Positions 50,674-58,427 of a stretch of DNA of 64,000 bases are shown here, piece by piece. Position numbers and translations under genes: made by a program. Source of the DNA: an uncultured Oscillospiraceae bacterium (GTDB lineage: Bacteria; Bacillota; Clostridia; Oscillospirales; Oscillospiraceae). The notes beneath the pieces were generated by a model, which worked only from the letters and a program-made list of their open reading frames with translations, was not told the DNA's origin and did no database searches. How positions within the stretch are numbered: position 1 is the first letter of the stretch; each line of letters starts with the position of its first letter. The stretch is from positions 1-64,000 of the forward strand of contig CAKTPO010000007.1 in NCBI GenBank assembly GCA_934591845.1, written 5' to 3'.

Positions 50674-50802
50674 ATGGAAGTTTTTAGAATATGGACTGCA
50701 ATCAACGCATTGGCGGCCATTGCCCTGATTTCTGTGGGCGTTGTGTCCATCCGCCATTTCCTGCGCCGGAGCATTCTCCACGGGAGGAACGGCCATGTCT
50801 GA
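50674..50802 (+). CDS. 42-residue membrane peptide of the iron-box operon
   Basis: MEVFRIWTAINALAAIALIS, then VGVVSIRHFLRRSILHGRNG and HV: one membrane helix followed by a basic tail. AGGAGG lies 8 bases before the ATG. The stop overlaps the DUF3793 ATG by 8 bases, strong evidence of translation. Short peptides occur at this place in other iron loci of Clostridia; the function is unknown. Confidence 0.7.
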   Translation: MEVFRIWTAINALAAIALISVGVVSIRHFLRRSILHGRNGHV

Positions 50803-51364
50803 AGAATTGCTGGTCCGGAACTGCGCCCCTACACTGGCGGGGCTCAAAACCGGGAACTTATTTTCCTGCCCCTATACCTGTCGGGAAGAAGTGCTGGATT
50901 TTCTGCGGCGATTCAACCGCCGGTTGGGCCATAAGGGCATTCGGGCCATCCCCCTGCGGTTTTCCGGGAAAAAGGCACTGATTTACCTCTACCGCCCGTC
51001 CAGGCTGGAAGAAGACCTTTCCAAGTCCCTTTCCGGCGCACTGCTGCGGCAATGCGGCTATTCCTGCCAGGATGGAAACGGCTGTCTGCGAAAGCTTGCC
51101 CAACGGCTCCGGCAGCAGGAGGATTTTCCCCATGAAATCGGCCTGTTTCTCAGCTACCCGGCAGAGGATGTACAGGGCTTTCTGGAACACCGGCCCTGCA
51201 AATGTACCGGCTGCTGGAAAGTCTATGAAAATGAGGAAAAGGCCCAAAAGACCTTTGCCATGTACAGAACCTGTACCAAAATCTACTGCCAGCAATACGC
51301 CAAAGGCACCAACATGGAACGGCTCACCGTAGCCAGTCAAACGATCAAGAAAGAAGGAACTTAA
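50795..51364 (+). CDS. DUF3793 family protein
   Basis: 189 residues. The family start NCAPTLAGLKTGNLFSCPY, the core FPHEIGLFLSYPAEDVQGFL (about 128-147) and the Cys-rich CKCTGCWKVYENEEKAQ match DUF3793 proteins, which are typically next to flavodoxin and iron-transport genes. Biochemical role unknown. Ribosome site GGAGG inside the upstream small gene. Middle gene of the iron-box operon. Confidence 0.87.
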   Translation: MSEELLVRNCAPTLAGLKTGNLFSCPYTCREEVLDFLRRFNRRLGHKGIRAIPLRFSGKKALIYLYRPSRLEEDLSKSLSGALLRQCGYSCQDGNGCLRKLAQRLRQQEDFPHEIGLFLSYPAEDVQGFLEHRPCKCTGCWKVYENEEKAQKTFAMYRTCTKIYCQQYAKGTNMERLTVASQTIKKEGT

Positions 51365-51367
51365 ATT

Positions 51368-51790
51368 ATGAAAGTTGCAGTTGTATATTGGAGCGGCACC
51401 GGCAATACCGAGGCCATGGCCCAGGCCGTTGTAGAAGGCGCCCAAAAAGTCGGCGCAGAAACAGAACTGTTTTCCGCTGCCGAATTTGACAGTGACAAGA
51501 TGGACCTCTTTGATGCCGTCGCCTTTGGCTGCCCTGCCATGGGTGCCGAGGAACTGGAAGATGGGGAATTTGCCCCCATGTTTGAGGGCTGCGAAAGCAA
51601 GCTCTCCGGCAAGAAAATTGCCCTGTTTGGCTCCTACGGCTGGGGTGACGGCGAATGGATGCGTACCTGGGAAGACACCTGCCAGAGCAAGGGCGCTGCC
51701 CTGGCCTGCGACAGCGTGATCTGCCAGGAAACCCCCGATGACGATGCCCTCACCGCCTGCCGCCAACTGGGCGAGGCACTGGCCGTATAA
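51368..51790 (+). CDS. Flavodoxin
   Basis: 140 residues. VVYWSGTGNTEAMAQAV is the FMN-phosphate loop (T/S-x-T-G-N-T). AFGCPAMGAEELEDGEF and FGSYGWGDGEWMRTW are the two isoalloxazine-flanking loops. A soluble one-electron carrier that replaces ferredoxin when iron is short, consistent with the iron box upstream. The ATG lies 3 bases after the DUF3793 stop. Confidence 0.93.
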   Translation: MKVAVVYWSGTGNTEAMAQAVVEGAQKVGAETELFSAAEFDSDKMDLFDAVAFGCPAMGAEELEDGEFAPMFEGCESKLSGKKIALFGSYGWGDGEWMRTWEDTCQSKGAALACDSVICQETPDDDALTACRQLGEALAV

Positions 51791-51928
51791 CAACGATACA
51801 AAACCCTCTGTAAATGGATTTGTGTTGCCGAACTACCTCCTGATAAAATCCTATCCTTTTCTTATCCTTGTTCCAATTACAGAGTTCCCCCTTTTATCGG
51901 CTGCCCCGCTCCCTGGGCAGCCGATGTT

Positions 51929-51966
51929 TGTACGCAAAAACGCCCGACTTCTAAGAGTCGGGCGTT
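51929..51966 (-). terminator. Terminator downstream of the AI-2E transporter
   Basis: Minus strand AACGCCCGACTC ... GAAGTCGGGCGTT followed by TTTTGCG. It lies 240 bases beyond the AI-2E stop, after the structured element. A second stem, CGGCTGCCC/GGGCAGCCG near 51898-51923, may stop flavodoxin transcripts on the + strand. Confidence 0.65.
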
Positions 51967-51972
51967 CAGACT

Positions 51973-52212
51973 GTCTAAAAAGCCCTTAAGGGCTTTTTAG
52001 ACAAACTTTTGCAGTCTGCTGCGTGCATAAATTGTCCGCCTTTGGCGGACAATTTCCACACTTGCAGCCTGATAGGTATTTTCTGCCAGGTACAGAAGGT
52101 GAATTGTCCCAGAGGGACAAGAGAAGCCACCCTGGGGTGCGCCCCGGCAGAAAATGATTGGACTTTATTCGCAGACAAAGGTCTGCGAACTCTGCGAGGC
52201 TTTTTCTACAAG
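51973..52212. other. Multi-hairpin intergenic element
   Basis: This non-coding 240 bases holds a 30-bp perfect palindrome GTCTAAAAAGCCC-TTAA... (51973-52002). AAATTGTCCGCC/GGCGGACAATTT follows at about 52029-52054. A long-range stem TTTTCTGCC (about 52079) pairs with GGCAGAAAA (about 52154), with TTGTCCC/GGGACAA inside it. CGCAGAC/GTCTGCG follows near 52170. Its ends (GTCTAAAAAGCC and GGCTTTTTCTAC) are imperfect inverted repeats, and the last overlaps the AI-2E stop. It may be a MITE-like element or a structured RNA. Confidence 0.5.
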
Positions 52213-53441
52213 CCGAGTTCGCCGTCTTCTTTTGGCGGGGCGTTTCTCTCTGCCAGTTCCTGGGGCGTGTATTCCTCCACTTCCGTTTTGGTCACCCGCT
52301 TAATGTGCCGTTTTTCCAGATGCAGATACACAAATTCCCGGAAAAGGGTGTAAAATACGGATACAAGAGGAATAAAAATTAGCATTCCCACAATGCCCAT
52401 CAGATTGCCGCCAACGGTAACAGCCGCCAGCACCCAGATGGACGGAAGCCCCACGGAGTTGCCCACCACATGGGGATAGATGAGATTGCCCTCCAGCTGC
52501 TGCAATACCAAAAACAGCAGGACAAACAGCAACGCCCCCCTGGGGTCCTCCATAAAAATCAGGAAGCATCCTGTAGCGCAGCCGATAAAGGCCCCGAAAA
52601 TGGGAATCAGGGCGGTAAAGGCAATCAGAATGCCAATGAGCAGTGCATAGGGCATTTTGAAAAGCCACAGGGTCACCACAAACATGCTGCCCAAAATCAC
52701 CGCTTCCAGGCACTGTCCTGCCAGGAAGTTTGCAAAGGTCCGGTAGGTCAGGGCGCAGATGCTCAAAATCCCCTCTGCTTTTTGCCTGGGCAGAAAGGCA
52801 AAAAACACCTTCCGCACCTGTACATGGAGCTTTTCTTTCTGAAACAGCACATAGCAGGCAAAAGAAAAGGCGATAAAAAAGGTGGTCACGCCGCTGACAA
52901 TGGAACCTACCGCCGTCACGGTGGTGTTCATAACGTTCCCGGTCCCGCTGCCCAGAATGCCCACCAGCCAGGAAATGGCCTCATTGGGGTCAAAGTGGAC
53001 ATTCTCAACAAGCCCCATGATCTCCCGGTTGTTGTGGGAAAATTCCCGTATCCAGTTCTGCATCTGTGGAATAAAGTCCGCAATGGTCGCCATCAGGGTC
53101 CCAACGGTCTTGGTCAGCTGGGGAATCACCCCAAACAGCACCAGAACGACTACCCCAACCACCAGCAGGACGGTCAGAAGCAAACTCAGGGGCCGGGCCA
53201 ATTTCCGGACAAGGCTGCTGCCCCGTTCCTTGGCTTTTCCAAAAAGCCGTTCTTCCAGAAAGCTCATGGGAACATTGATCATAAAGGCAATGGCCCCGCC
53301 CAGCACAAAGGGCAGCAGAATGCCCCAAATCCCTTTCAGTACCCCCAGCACCGCATCCAATTTCCACAGCGCCACCACCAGCAGTGCAGAAAACACGATG
53401 AGCTCCCGCACCCTTTTAAGGGTTCTTTCACTTAAATTCAT
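52206..53441 (-). CDS. AI-2E/PerM-family transporter
   Basis: 411 residues with about eight membrane helices in the AI-2E exporter pattern: paired N-terminal helices, a long cytoplasmic/extracytoplasmic segment (about 100-180), and the C-terminal core with ALIPIFGAFIGCATGCFL and VVGNSVGLPSIWVLAAVTVGG. Members export autoinducer-2-like molecules or act as Na+(Li+)/H+ antiporters; the cargo cannot be read here. The tail after about 375 is charged. GGAGG lies 7-8 bases before the ATG. Preceded by a structured leader with a terminator. Confidence 0.88.
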   Translation of the reverse strand: MNLSERTLKRVRELIVFSALLVVALWKLDAVLGVLKGIWGILLPFVLGGAIAFMINVPMSFLEERLFGKAKERGSSLVRKLARPLSLLLTVLLVVGVVVLVLFGVIPQLTKTVGTLMATIADFIPQMQNWIREFSHNNREIMGLVENVHFDPNEAISWLVGILGSGTGNVMNTTVTAVGSIVSGVTTFFIAFSFACYVLFQKEKLHVQVRKVFFAFLPRQKAEGILSICALTYRTFANFLAGQCLEAVILGSMFVVTLWLFKMPYALLIGILIAFTALIPIFGAFIGCATGCFLIFMEDPRGALLFVLLFLVLQQLEGNLIYPHVVGNSVGLPSIWVLAAVTVGGNLMGIVGMLIFIPLVSVFYTLFREFVYLHLEKRHIKRVTKTEVEEYTPQELAERNAPPKEDGELGL

Positions 53442-53467
53442 TTGTACGCCTCCTGTCCTTTGAATCC

Positions 53468-53571
53468 AAAAAGAGACCCCTATTGCAAACCGAAATGCAA
53501 TAAAAGTCTCACCGTTTCCTTGCGGCCCCGGATGTTTCCACCGTCTTGACGACACCGCAAACGCTATTATA
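53468..53571 (-). promoter_or_regulatory. Structured leader with terminator, unidentified class
   Basis: The minus strand has TATAAT at 53566-53571, then an RNA starting near GCGTTTGCGGTG. CGTTTGCGG pairs with CCGCAA...AACG, enclosing GTCGTCAAGACGG and a GAAA-capped stem GGTG/CATC. Downstream, GAGAC-TTTT-ATTGCA pairs with TGCAAT-AGGGG-TCTC and is followed by TTTTT (terminator, about 53468-53510). The arrangement resembles an aptamer followed by an expression platform ahead of the transporter gene. I could not match it to a known riboswitch class from memory. The remaining 53582-53754 shows nothing I can assign. Confidence 0.5.
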
Positions 53572-53754
53572 AAAGCGTAAGTTACTCCCTCTTATCAGGG
53601 GTATTATATACCTTTTCTACCTGCGGTGTCAAGCGGTTTGGGGGCACCCTACGAAAATGGCACAGAGGACGGCCTGGGTGTCGGGGCCTGTAAATCTTGC
53701 TGAAAATAAGGGAATTTACCCTCTTACAATTGTGGTGCGTTTTTTTCGGGAGTG

Positions 53755-53783
53755 TTGACAAACAAGGGGGAATGCTGTAGTAT
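53755..53783 (+). promoter_or_regulatory. Promoter of the tyrosine kinase gene
   Basis: TTGACA (53755-53760), 17-base spacer, TAGTAT (53778-53783), giving a leader of about 105 bases before the ATG at 53894. Confidence 0.6.
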
Positions 53784-53893
53784 ATGATAAGTGAAATATG
53801 GAATTTTTGCGTAATCACCCATGGGCGGCTGCATGATGCATAAAGCGTCGGAGAAAGCCAAGAGGGAAACAGAAGGGAATTGAGGGTCGGAGA

Positions 53894-55477
53894 ATGAGCA
53901 AACAATACGACGGGCAGTTTACGGAGGCGGAGCTCAAGAAGGTGGCAGAGCTTCTTGCGGCCCAGCAGGCAGAGCCGGGGCGGCAGCGGCAGGAAGACGG
54001 GATGGAAGAAATCGATCTTCTGGAACTGGCTCGGACACTTTGGAAGAAGGCCTGGGCAATTTTGCTGGCGGCCGTGATTTTTGGCGGATGCTTCCTGGGG
54101 TATACGGCTCTGTTTATCAAGCCAAAGTATACGGCCAAGACACTGCTTTACGTCAATAGCAGCAACATTTCCCTGGGGGCTGCAAAGGTGAGCATCAGTG
54201 CGGCGGAGCTTTCCGCGGCCCAGAGTCTGGTGGATACCTATATTGTAATTTTGCAGACCCGGACGACCCTGAATGAAGTGATCGCCCAGTCCGGGGTGCC
54301 CTATACCTATGAGGAAATCATCGGCAACAATATGATCCAGGCAAAGGCCGTAAACTCGACGGAGGTATTTGCCATTGAGGTCACCTCCACGGATCCCAAA
54401 GAGGCGGAGGTTCTGGCGAACACCATTGGCGTTGTTTTACCTGACAAAATCGCATCCATTGTAGAGGGCAGTTCCGCCCGCATCGTGGACTATGCGGTGG
54501 TTCCGTCCCATAAATCTTCCCCCAGCCTGAGAAAGAACACCATGATCGGTGTTGTACTGGGTGCGTTCCTGGCGGCGGCATTGATCGTGGTGAAAGAGCT
54601 GATGGACACCAAGGTCCGTGATACAGACTACTTAAAGCAGACCTATGATACCCCCGTTTTGGCGGTCATTCCGGATTTGACCTCCTCCGGCGGGAAGAAT
54701 TATTCCCAGTATGCCAAGGGGGACAAGGGGAAGGATAAGGCATCTTCCAAGCACAAGACCGTGCTGACCCTGGACGAAAGCCGGAAATATCTGGGAAGCG
54801 GCCTGAACTTTGCCTCTGCGGAGGCCTATAAGCTTCTCCGGACAAATCTGAGCTTTTCCCTGCCTGCGGGGGGGGGGGGGCACTGCCGTGTGATCGGCGT
54901 TACCAGCTCCGTTGCCGGTGAAGCAAAATCTACAACAGCCATTAATCTGGCCTATACCATGGCCCAGACCAGCAAACAGGTGCTCCTTCTGGAAGCGGAT
55001 CTGCGGCTGCCGACGGTGGCCAAGCGATTGCAGATCAAGCAGGCCCCGGGCCTTTCCAATCTGCTGGTGGGCCAGTGTTCCGGCAATGATGTGCTGCAGG
55101 AATCCGGGCTGATCCCCAATCTGTGGGTGGCCACCGCCGGAAATCTTCCCCCCAACCCTGCGGAACTGGTAGGCTCCAAGCGGATGAACATGGCAGTCAA
55201 AGCCTTTTCGGAGGTATTCGATGTGATCGTGGTAGACTTGCCGCCCATCAATGTGGTAACGGATGCGCTGCTGCTGAATGACGTGACCGACGGCATGATC
55301 CATGTGGTTCGCCAGGGCTACTGTGACAAGAGGGCCTTGGATGAAGCGGTGTCCCAGCTGCGGTTTGCGGGCACCAAGGTTCTGGGCTTTGTGATGACCG
55401 ATGCCGATACCCAGGAAAAGTCCTACTATAAAAAGCAGTATGGCGGCTACGACGGCAAGGGTGCGGGAAAAACATGA
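53894..55477 (+). CDS. Wzz-type/tyrosine-kinase fusion (BY-kinase)
   Basis: 527 residues. An N-terminal cytoplasmic stretch of about 55 residues, a Wzz chain-length domain between membrane helices at about 57-78 and 215-235, then a linker and a CpsD-like ATPase (from about 310). The P-loop is SSVAGEAKST (338-347), with Ala where Gly is usual before Lys. Walker A' is LLLEADLRLP and Walker B VIVVDLPP. A C-terminal Tyr cluster SYYKKQYGGY is the autophosphorylation site. It would control polysaccharide assembly. A run of 13 G (54868-54880) encodes Gly326-329 just before the kinase. The stop overlaps the phosphatase ATG by 4 bases. Confidence 0.9.
   Translation: MSKQYDGQFTEAELKKVAELLAAQQAEPGRQRQEDGMEEIDLLELARTLWKKAWAILLAAVIFGGCFLGYTALFIKPKYTAKTLLYVNSSNISLGAAKVSISAAELSAAQSLVDTYIVILQTRTTLNEVIAQSGVPYTYEEIIGNNMIQAKAVNSTEVFAIEVTSTDPKEAEVLANTIGVVLPDKIASIVEGSSARIVDYAVVPSHKSSPSLRKNTMIGVVLGAFLAAALIVVKELMDTKVRDTDYLKQTYDTPVLAVIPDLTSSGGKNYSQYAKGDKGKDKASSKHKTVLTLDESRKYLGSGLNFASAEAYKLLRTNLSFSLPAGGGGHCRVIGVTSSVAGEAKSTTAINLAYTMAQTSKQVLLLEADLRLPTVAKRLQIKQAPGLSNLLVGQCSGNDVLQESGLIPNLWVATAGNLPPNPAELVGSKRMNMAVKAFSEVFDVIVVDLPPINVVTDALLLNDVTDGMIHVVRQGYCDKRALDEAVSQLRFAGTKVLGFVMTDADTQEKSYYKKQYGGYDGKGAGKT
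54868..54880 (+). repeat. 13-G homopolymer inside the kinase gene
   Basis: Thirteen consecutive G residues in the coding strand, in frame as written. Gain or loss of one or two bases would shift the frame between the Wzz domain and the P-loop. Confidence 0.9.
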
Positions 55478-56169
55478 TGACGGATTTCCACACACATATT
55501 CTGCCGGGAATGGATGACGGAAGCCGCAGCGTAGAAGAAAGCCTGGCAATGCTTCAAGCAGAGGCAGAGGCGGGCATCCGGCGGGTGGTGTTTACCCCGC
55601 ACTTCTATGCCTCCCAGAATAGCCCCCGGGAGTTTCTTCGCCGCCGCAGGGAATCCTGGAATGCGTTGCTGCCCCATATGCACCAGGGACTGCCAAAGGT
55701 TTCCTTTGGGGCAGAGGTGCAGTATTTTGAGGGCATCTGTCAGGCCGAAGAGATTGAGGAACTGAAAATCCAGGGAACACCTTATCTGCTGCTGGAAATG
55801 CCCTTCCGGCGGTGGGAAGACCGGATGGTAGAGAACATTCTGGAGCTGAGCGCCCAGCGGGATACCGTGGTGGTGCTGGCGCATATTGACCGGTATCTTT
55901 CCGATGTGTCGCCCAAAGCTCTGGTGGCGCTGGAGGATAACGGCGTGAAAATGCAGATGAATGTTTCGATTTTTGGTCAGCGGTGGAAAAAACACCGGGC
56001 CATGTCCATGCTGCAAGCCGGGAAAGTCCACATTCTGGGGTCAGACTGCCACAGCATGGGCAACCGTCGGCCCAATTGGGCACTGCTGCCTGCAAAAGCC
56101 AAGCAGCTTCTGGAAGACTCCCAGGAATACCGCAAAATTTGCACCACCGTTGGGAATACTGCCCTTTAA
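55474..56169 (+). CDS. PHP-type tyrosine phosphatase (CpsB/CapC)
   Basis: 231 residues. MMTDFHTHILPGMDDGS carries the metal-binding H-x-H of the PHP fold. VVFTPHFYAS, GAEVQYF, VVLAHIDRYL and ILGSDCHSMGNRRPN supply the other metal ligands in order. It removes phosphate from the Tyr cluster of the kinase encoded upstream (4-base overlap). No glycosyltransferases or Wzx/Wzy follow, so the pair stands apart from any polysaccharide cluster within this window. Confidence 0.92.
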   Translation: MMTDFHTHILPGMDDGSRSVEESLAMLQAEAEAGIRRVVFTPHFYASQNSPREFLRRRRESWNALLPHMHQGLPKVSFGAEVQYFEGICQAEEIEELKIQGTPYLLLEMPFRRWEDRMVENILELSAQRDTVVVLAHIDRYLSDVSPKALVALEDNGVKMQMNVSIFGQRWKKHRAMSMLQAGKVHILGSDCHSMGNRRPNWALLPAKAKQLLEDSQEYRKICTTVGNTAL

Positions 56170-56199
56170 CATGCGCTGCATCCAACTTTGCAACGGCTG

Positions 56200-56239
56200 C
56201 TGCCCCTGCTTTCGTTTTTGAAAGCAGGGGCAGTTTTTT
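56200..56239 (+). terminator. Terminator after the kinase/phosphatase pair
   Basis: CTGCCCCTGCTTTC, short loop, GAAAGCAGGGGCAG followed by six T. Confidence 0.9.
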
Positions 56240-56312
56240 GCCCATCTCGCATGGGCGAGTCTAAGGGGTGAAAGACCAGAGCCCGCCCGCTAGTGGGAAA
56301 GGGTACACCGGT

Positions 56313-56852
56313 TCACTGCACAAATTCAGCATTTCCAAGTCTGCAAAACTGCAATCCATTCTGCTTATAGATTTCAAAGGTTCCAACCACCGTGATCGTA
56401 TCTCCCAACGTTGGGTAGTCCTGTGGATAGCTGTAGTCACCGGCCAAGTCAAAGGGAATGCCCTGCGCACAGCAGGCGGTGGCATCCTGAATGACACAGG
56501 CAAACACCATGTCGCCATCGTCCAGACTTCCGTCTCCAGCGTAAAGCTGACCTCGGCTGAAGATTCCCCGCATTTTGACGGTTTTCCCTACATATTCTTC
56601 CGGCGAGGACATCATGGCGAATACTTCCGCATAGACCATGGTGCTGCTTAAAGCGGTCAGGTCTACCATTGTTGTTTCTGCCTCAATGGTTTCTACTGTT
56701 TCCCGGGGCAGCGTGGGCAGCGGGGTGGGGTCGGATACAATTGTGGTTGGGGTCGTCAATTCCTCGGCAGCTGATTCCGGCACCTGGGATCTACAAGCGG
56801 TGATCCCGAGGGCCATTCCGGCAGCAAGTAAAAGGCTGATCAATCGTTTCAT
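56313..56852 (-). CDS. Lipoprotein of the zinc transporter operon
   Basis: 179 residues. Signal peptide with lipobox ITAC (Cys at about 20), a Thr/Pro-rich linker, then a domain of about 100 residues (AEVFAMMSSPEEYVGKTVKM, ... CVIQDATACCAQGIPFDL ... LGDTITVVGTFEIYKQNG). It looks like an OB-fold beta barrel and has four Cys. The ATG overlaps the stop of the permease gene (ATGA), so it is the last gene of the znu operon. A role in metal capture or cofactor handling at the surface is an inference from linkage. Confidence 0.78.
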   Translation of the reverse strand: MKRLISLLLAAGMALGITACRSQVPESAAEELTTPTTIVSDPTPLPTLPRETVETIEAETTMVDLTALSSTMVYAEVFAMMSSPEEYVGKTVKMRGIFSRGQLYAGDGSLDDGDMVFACVIQDATACCAQGIPFDLAGDYSYPQDYPTLGDTITVVGTFEIYKQNGLQFCRLGNAEFVQ

Positions 56853-57706
56853 GCACGAATTCCTCCAATCAGGTGACCTATTCCGTAGAACAGGAAAAAG
56901 GAAACAATGTCTACAGCGACGATGGTAGAACCCACCGGCGTTCCAGCCAGAATCGCAACCAGAATTCCCAATGCGGCGCAAAGGGTAGAAAGCACCGCAG
57001 AGCAAATTGTCACGGCACGGAAGCTCTGAAAAACGCGCATGGCGGAAAGAGCAGGGAAGACCACCAACGCTGAAATCAGCAGAGACCCCACCAGATTCAT
57101 TGCCAGTACAATTACAATGGCGACCGTCACGGCAATCAATAGATTATACCGTTCTGCGGGAGTTCCAACGGCCTTGGAAAAGTTCTCATCAAATGTTATC
57201 GCAAAGATTTTATGGTAGTAGAGGGTAAATACCAGCACCACCAGCAGGGATGTTCCCATGCAGAGCCACACGTCTTCCTTAGAAAGGGTTAGAATAGAGG
57301 TGGAGCCAAACAGAGTGCTGCATACGTCACCGGAAAGGTTGCTGGATGTGGAGAACAGATTCATCAGTAAATAGCCCAGGGCCAGTGCCCCAACGGAAAT
57401 CATCGCCACGGCGGCATCTCCCTGAATTTTGGTATTCTGTCCGGTTTTTAGAAGCAGCACCGCACTGACAATGGTGATCAGCATTACGAAAGGCGTGTTA
57501 TTTGTCAGCCCCAACACCCCGGCAATGGCCATAGCACCAAAGGCTACATGAGAAAGACCGTCACCAATAAAGGAAAACCGCTTAAGGACCAACGTCACCC
57601 CCAATAGCGAGGAGCAAAGGGCAATCAGTACACCGACAATCAGAGCGTATTGAACAAAGGGGTAAGCCCAATAGTGGGCCAGTTTTTCCAGAATGGCAGT
57701 CATCAT
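56849..57706 (-). CDS. znuB: Zinc-type ABC transporter permease
   Basis: 285 residues with about eight membrane helices of the ABC-3 (ZnuB/MntB) family: VTLVLKRFSFIGDGLSHVAFGAMAI near residue 40, GDAAVAMISVGALALGYLL, and the C-terminal NLVGSLLISALVVFPALSA, where the coupling motif lies. With the ATPase at 57703 and the binding protein at 58428 it forms the importer. Zinc is preferred over manganese because of the ZinT domain in the binding protein and the Fur-family gene at the head of the cluster. Confidence 0.92.
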   Translation of the reverse strand: MMTAILEKLAHYWAYPFVQYALIVGVLIALCSSLLGVTLVLKRFSFIGDGLSHVAFGAMAIAGVLGLTNNTPFVMLITIVSAVLLLKTGQNTKIQGDAAVAMISVGALALGYLLMNLFSTSSNLSGDVCSTLFGSTSILTLSKEDVWLCMGTSLLVVLVFTLYYHKIFAITFDENFSKAVGTPAERYNLLIAVTVAIVIVLAMNLVGSLLISALVVFPALSAMRVFQSFRAVTICSAVLSTLCAALGILVAILAGTPVGSTIVAVDIVSFFLFYGIGHLIGGIRA

Positions 57707-58413
57707 GTCTCACCACCGTTCTCTATTGCAAAGAGTCGCCCTTGGGGACTTTGGAGATATTCTGCTTTGGTACCGAAGAAAATTTCATCCCCAATGTGTA
57801 GAATATGGCTGGCGTATTGAATTGCGGCGGCAATATCGTGAGAGATCATGATCACGGTGATGCCATCCTTGCGATTCAACGTATGGATCAGCCGGTACAT
57901 ATCCACCGTCACCTTGGGGTCAAGCCCGGATACGGGCTCGTCCAGCAGCAACATTTTCCGGGTAGCGCACAACGCCCGGGCCAGCAGCACACGCTGCTGT
58001 TGGCCGCCGGACAGCGCCCGATAGCAGCGCCTTGCCAGGGAGTCTATTCCCATTTTCTGAATGTTTTCCTCGGCAAGCCGCTTTTCCTCTTTGCTGTAAA
58101 AGGGGCGGCTGCCCATGTGGGCCTGGCACCCGGAGAGAACGATTTCTCTCACGGATGCCGGGAAGTCTTTTTGCACTTGCGTCTGCTGAGGCAGATAGCC
58201 GATCTCGTTTTTACGCAGCCCGTCACCTGTCAATATTCTGCCGCTGATAGGTGCCTGCAAGCCGAGAATTGTTTTCATAAGTGTACTCTTGCCGGAGCCG
58301 TTTTCTCCTATGATGCAGAGATAATCACCCGCAAAGACTTCAAAACTGAGGTCTTGCAGGACTGGCCTTCCATCATAGCCGACGCAGAGATTTTGACAAG
58401 TGAGCTGAGCCAT
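57703..58413 (-). CDS. znuC: Zinc-type ABC transporter ATPase
   Basis: 236 residues. Walker A GENGSGKST (about 36-44), IGYLPQQTQVQKDFP Q-loop typical of metal ABC ATPases, [15 protein letters not shown] signature, MLLLDEPVSGLDPKVT Walker B and VIMISHDIAAA switch. AGGAGG precedes the ATG. The stop overlaps the permease start. Confidence 0.94.
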   Translation of the reverse strand: MAQLTCQNLCVGYDGRPVLQDLSFEVFAGDYLCIIGENGSGKSTLMKTILGLQAPISGRILTGDGLRKNEIGYLPQQTQVQKDFPASVREIVLSGCQAHMGSRPFYSKEEKRLAEENIQKMGIDSLARRCYRALSGGQQQRVLLARALCATRKMLLLDEPVSGLDPKVTVDMYRLIHTLNRKDGITVIMISHDIAAAIQYASHILHIGDEIFFGTKAEYLQSPQGRLFAIENGGET

Positions 58414-58427
58414 AAACGTTCCTCCTA

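Noticed and set aside
53894..56169. A capsule biosynthesis cluster
   Set aside because: Only the kinase and phosphatase are present, followed by a terminator and zinc genes; no glycosyltransferase, flippase or polymerase lies in the window.
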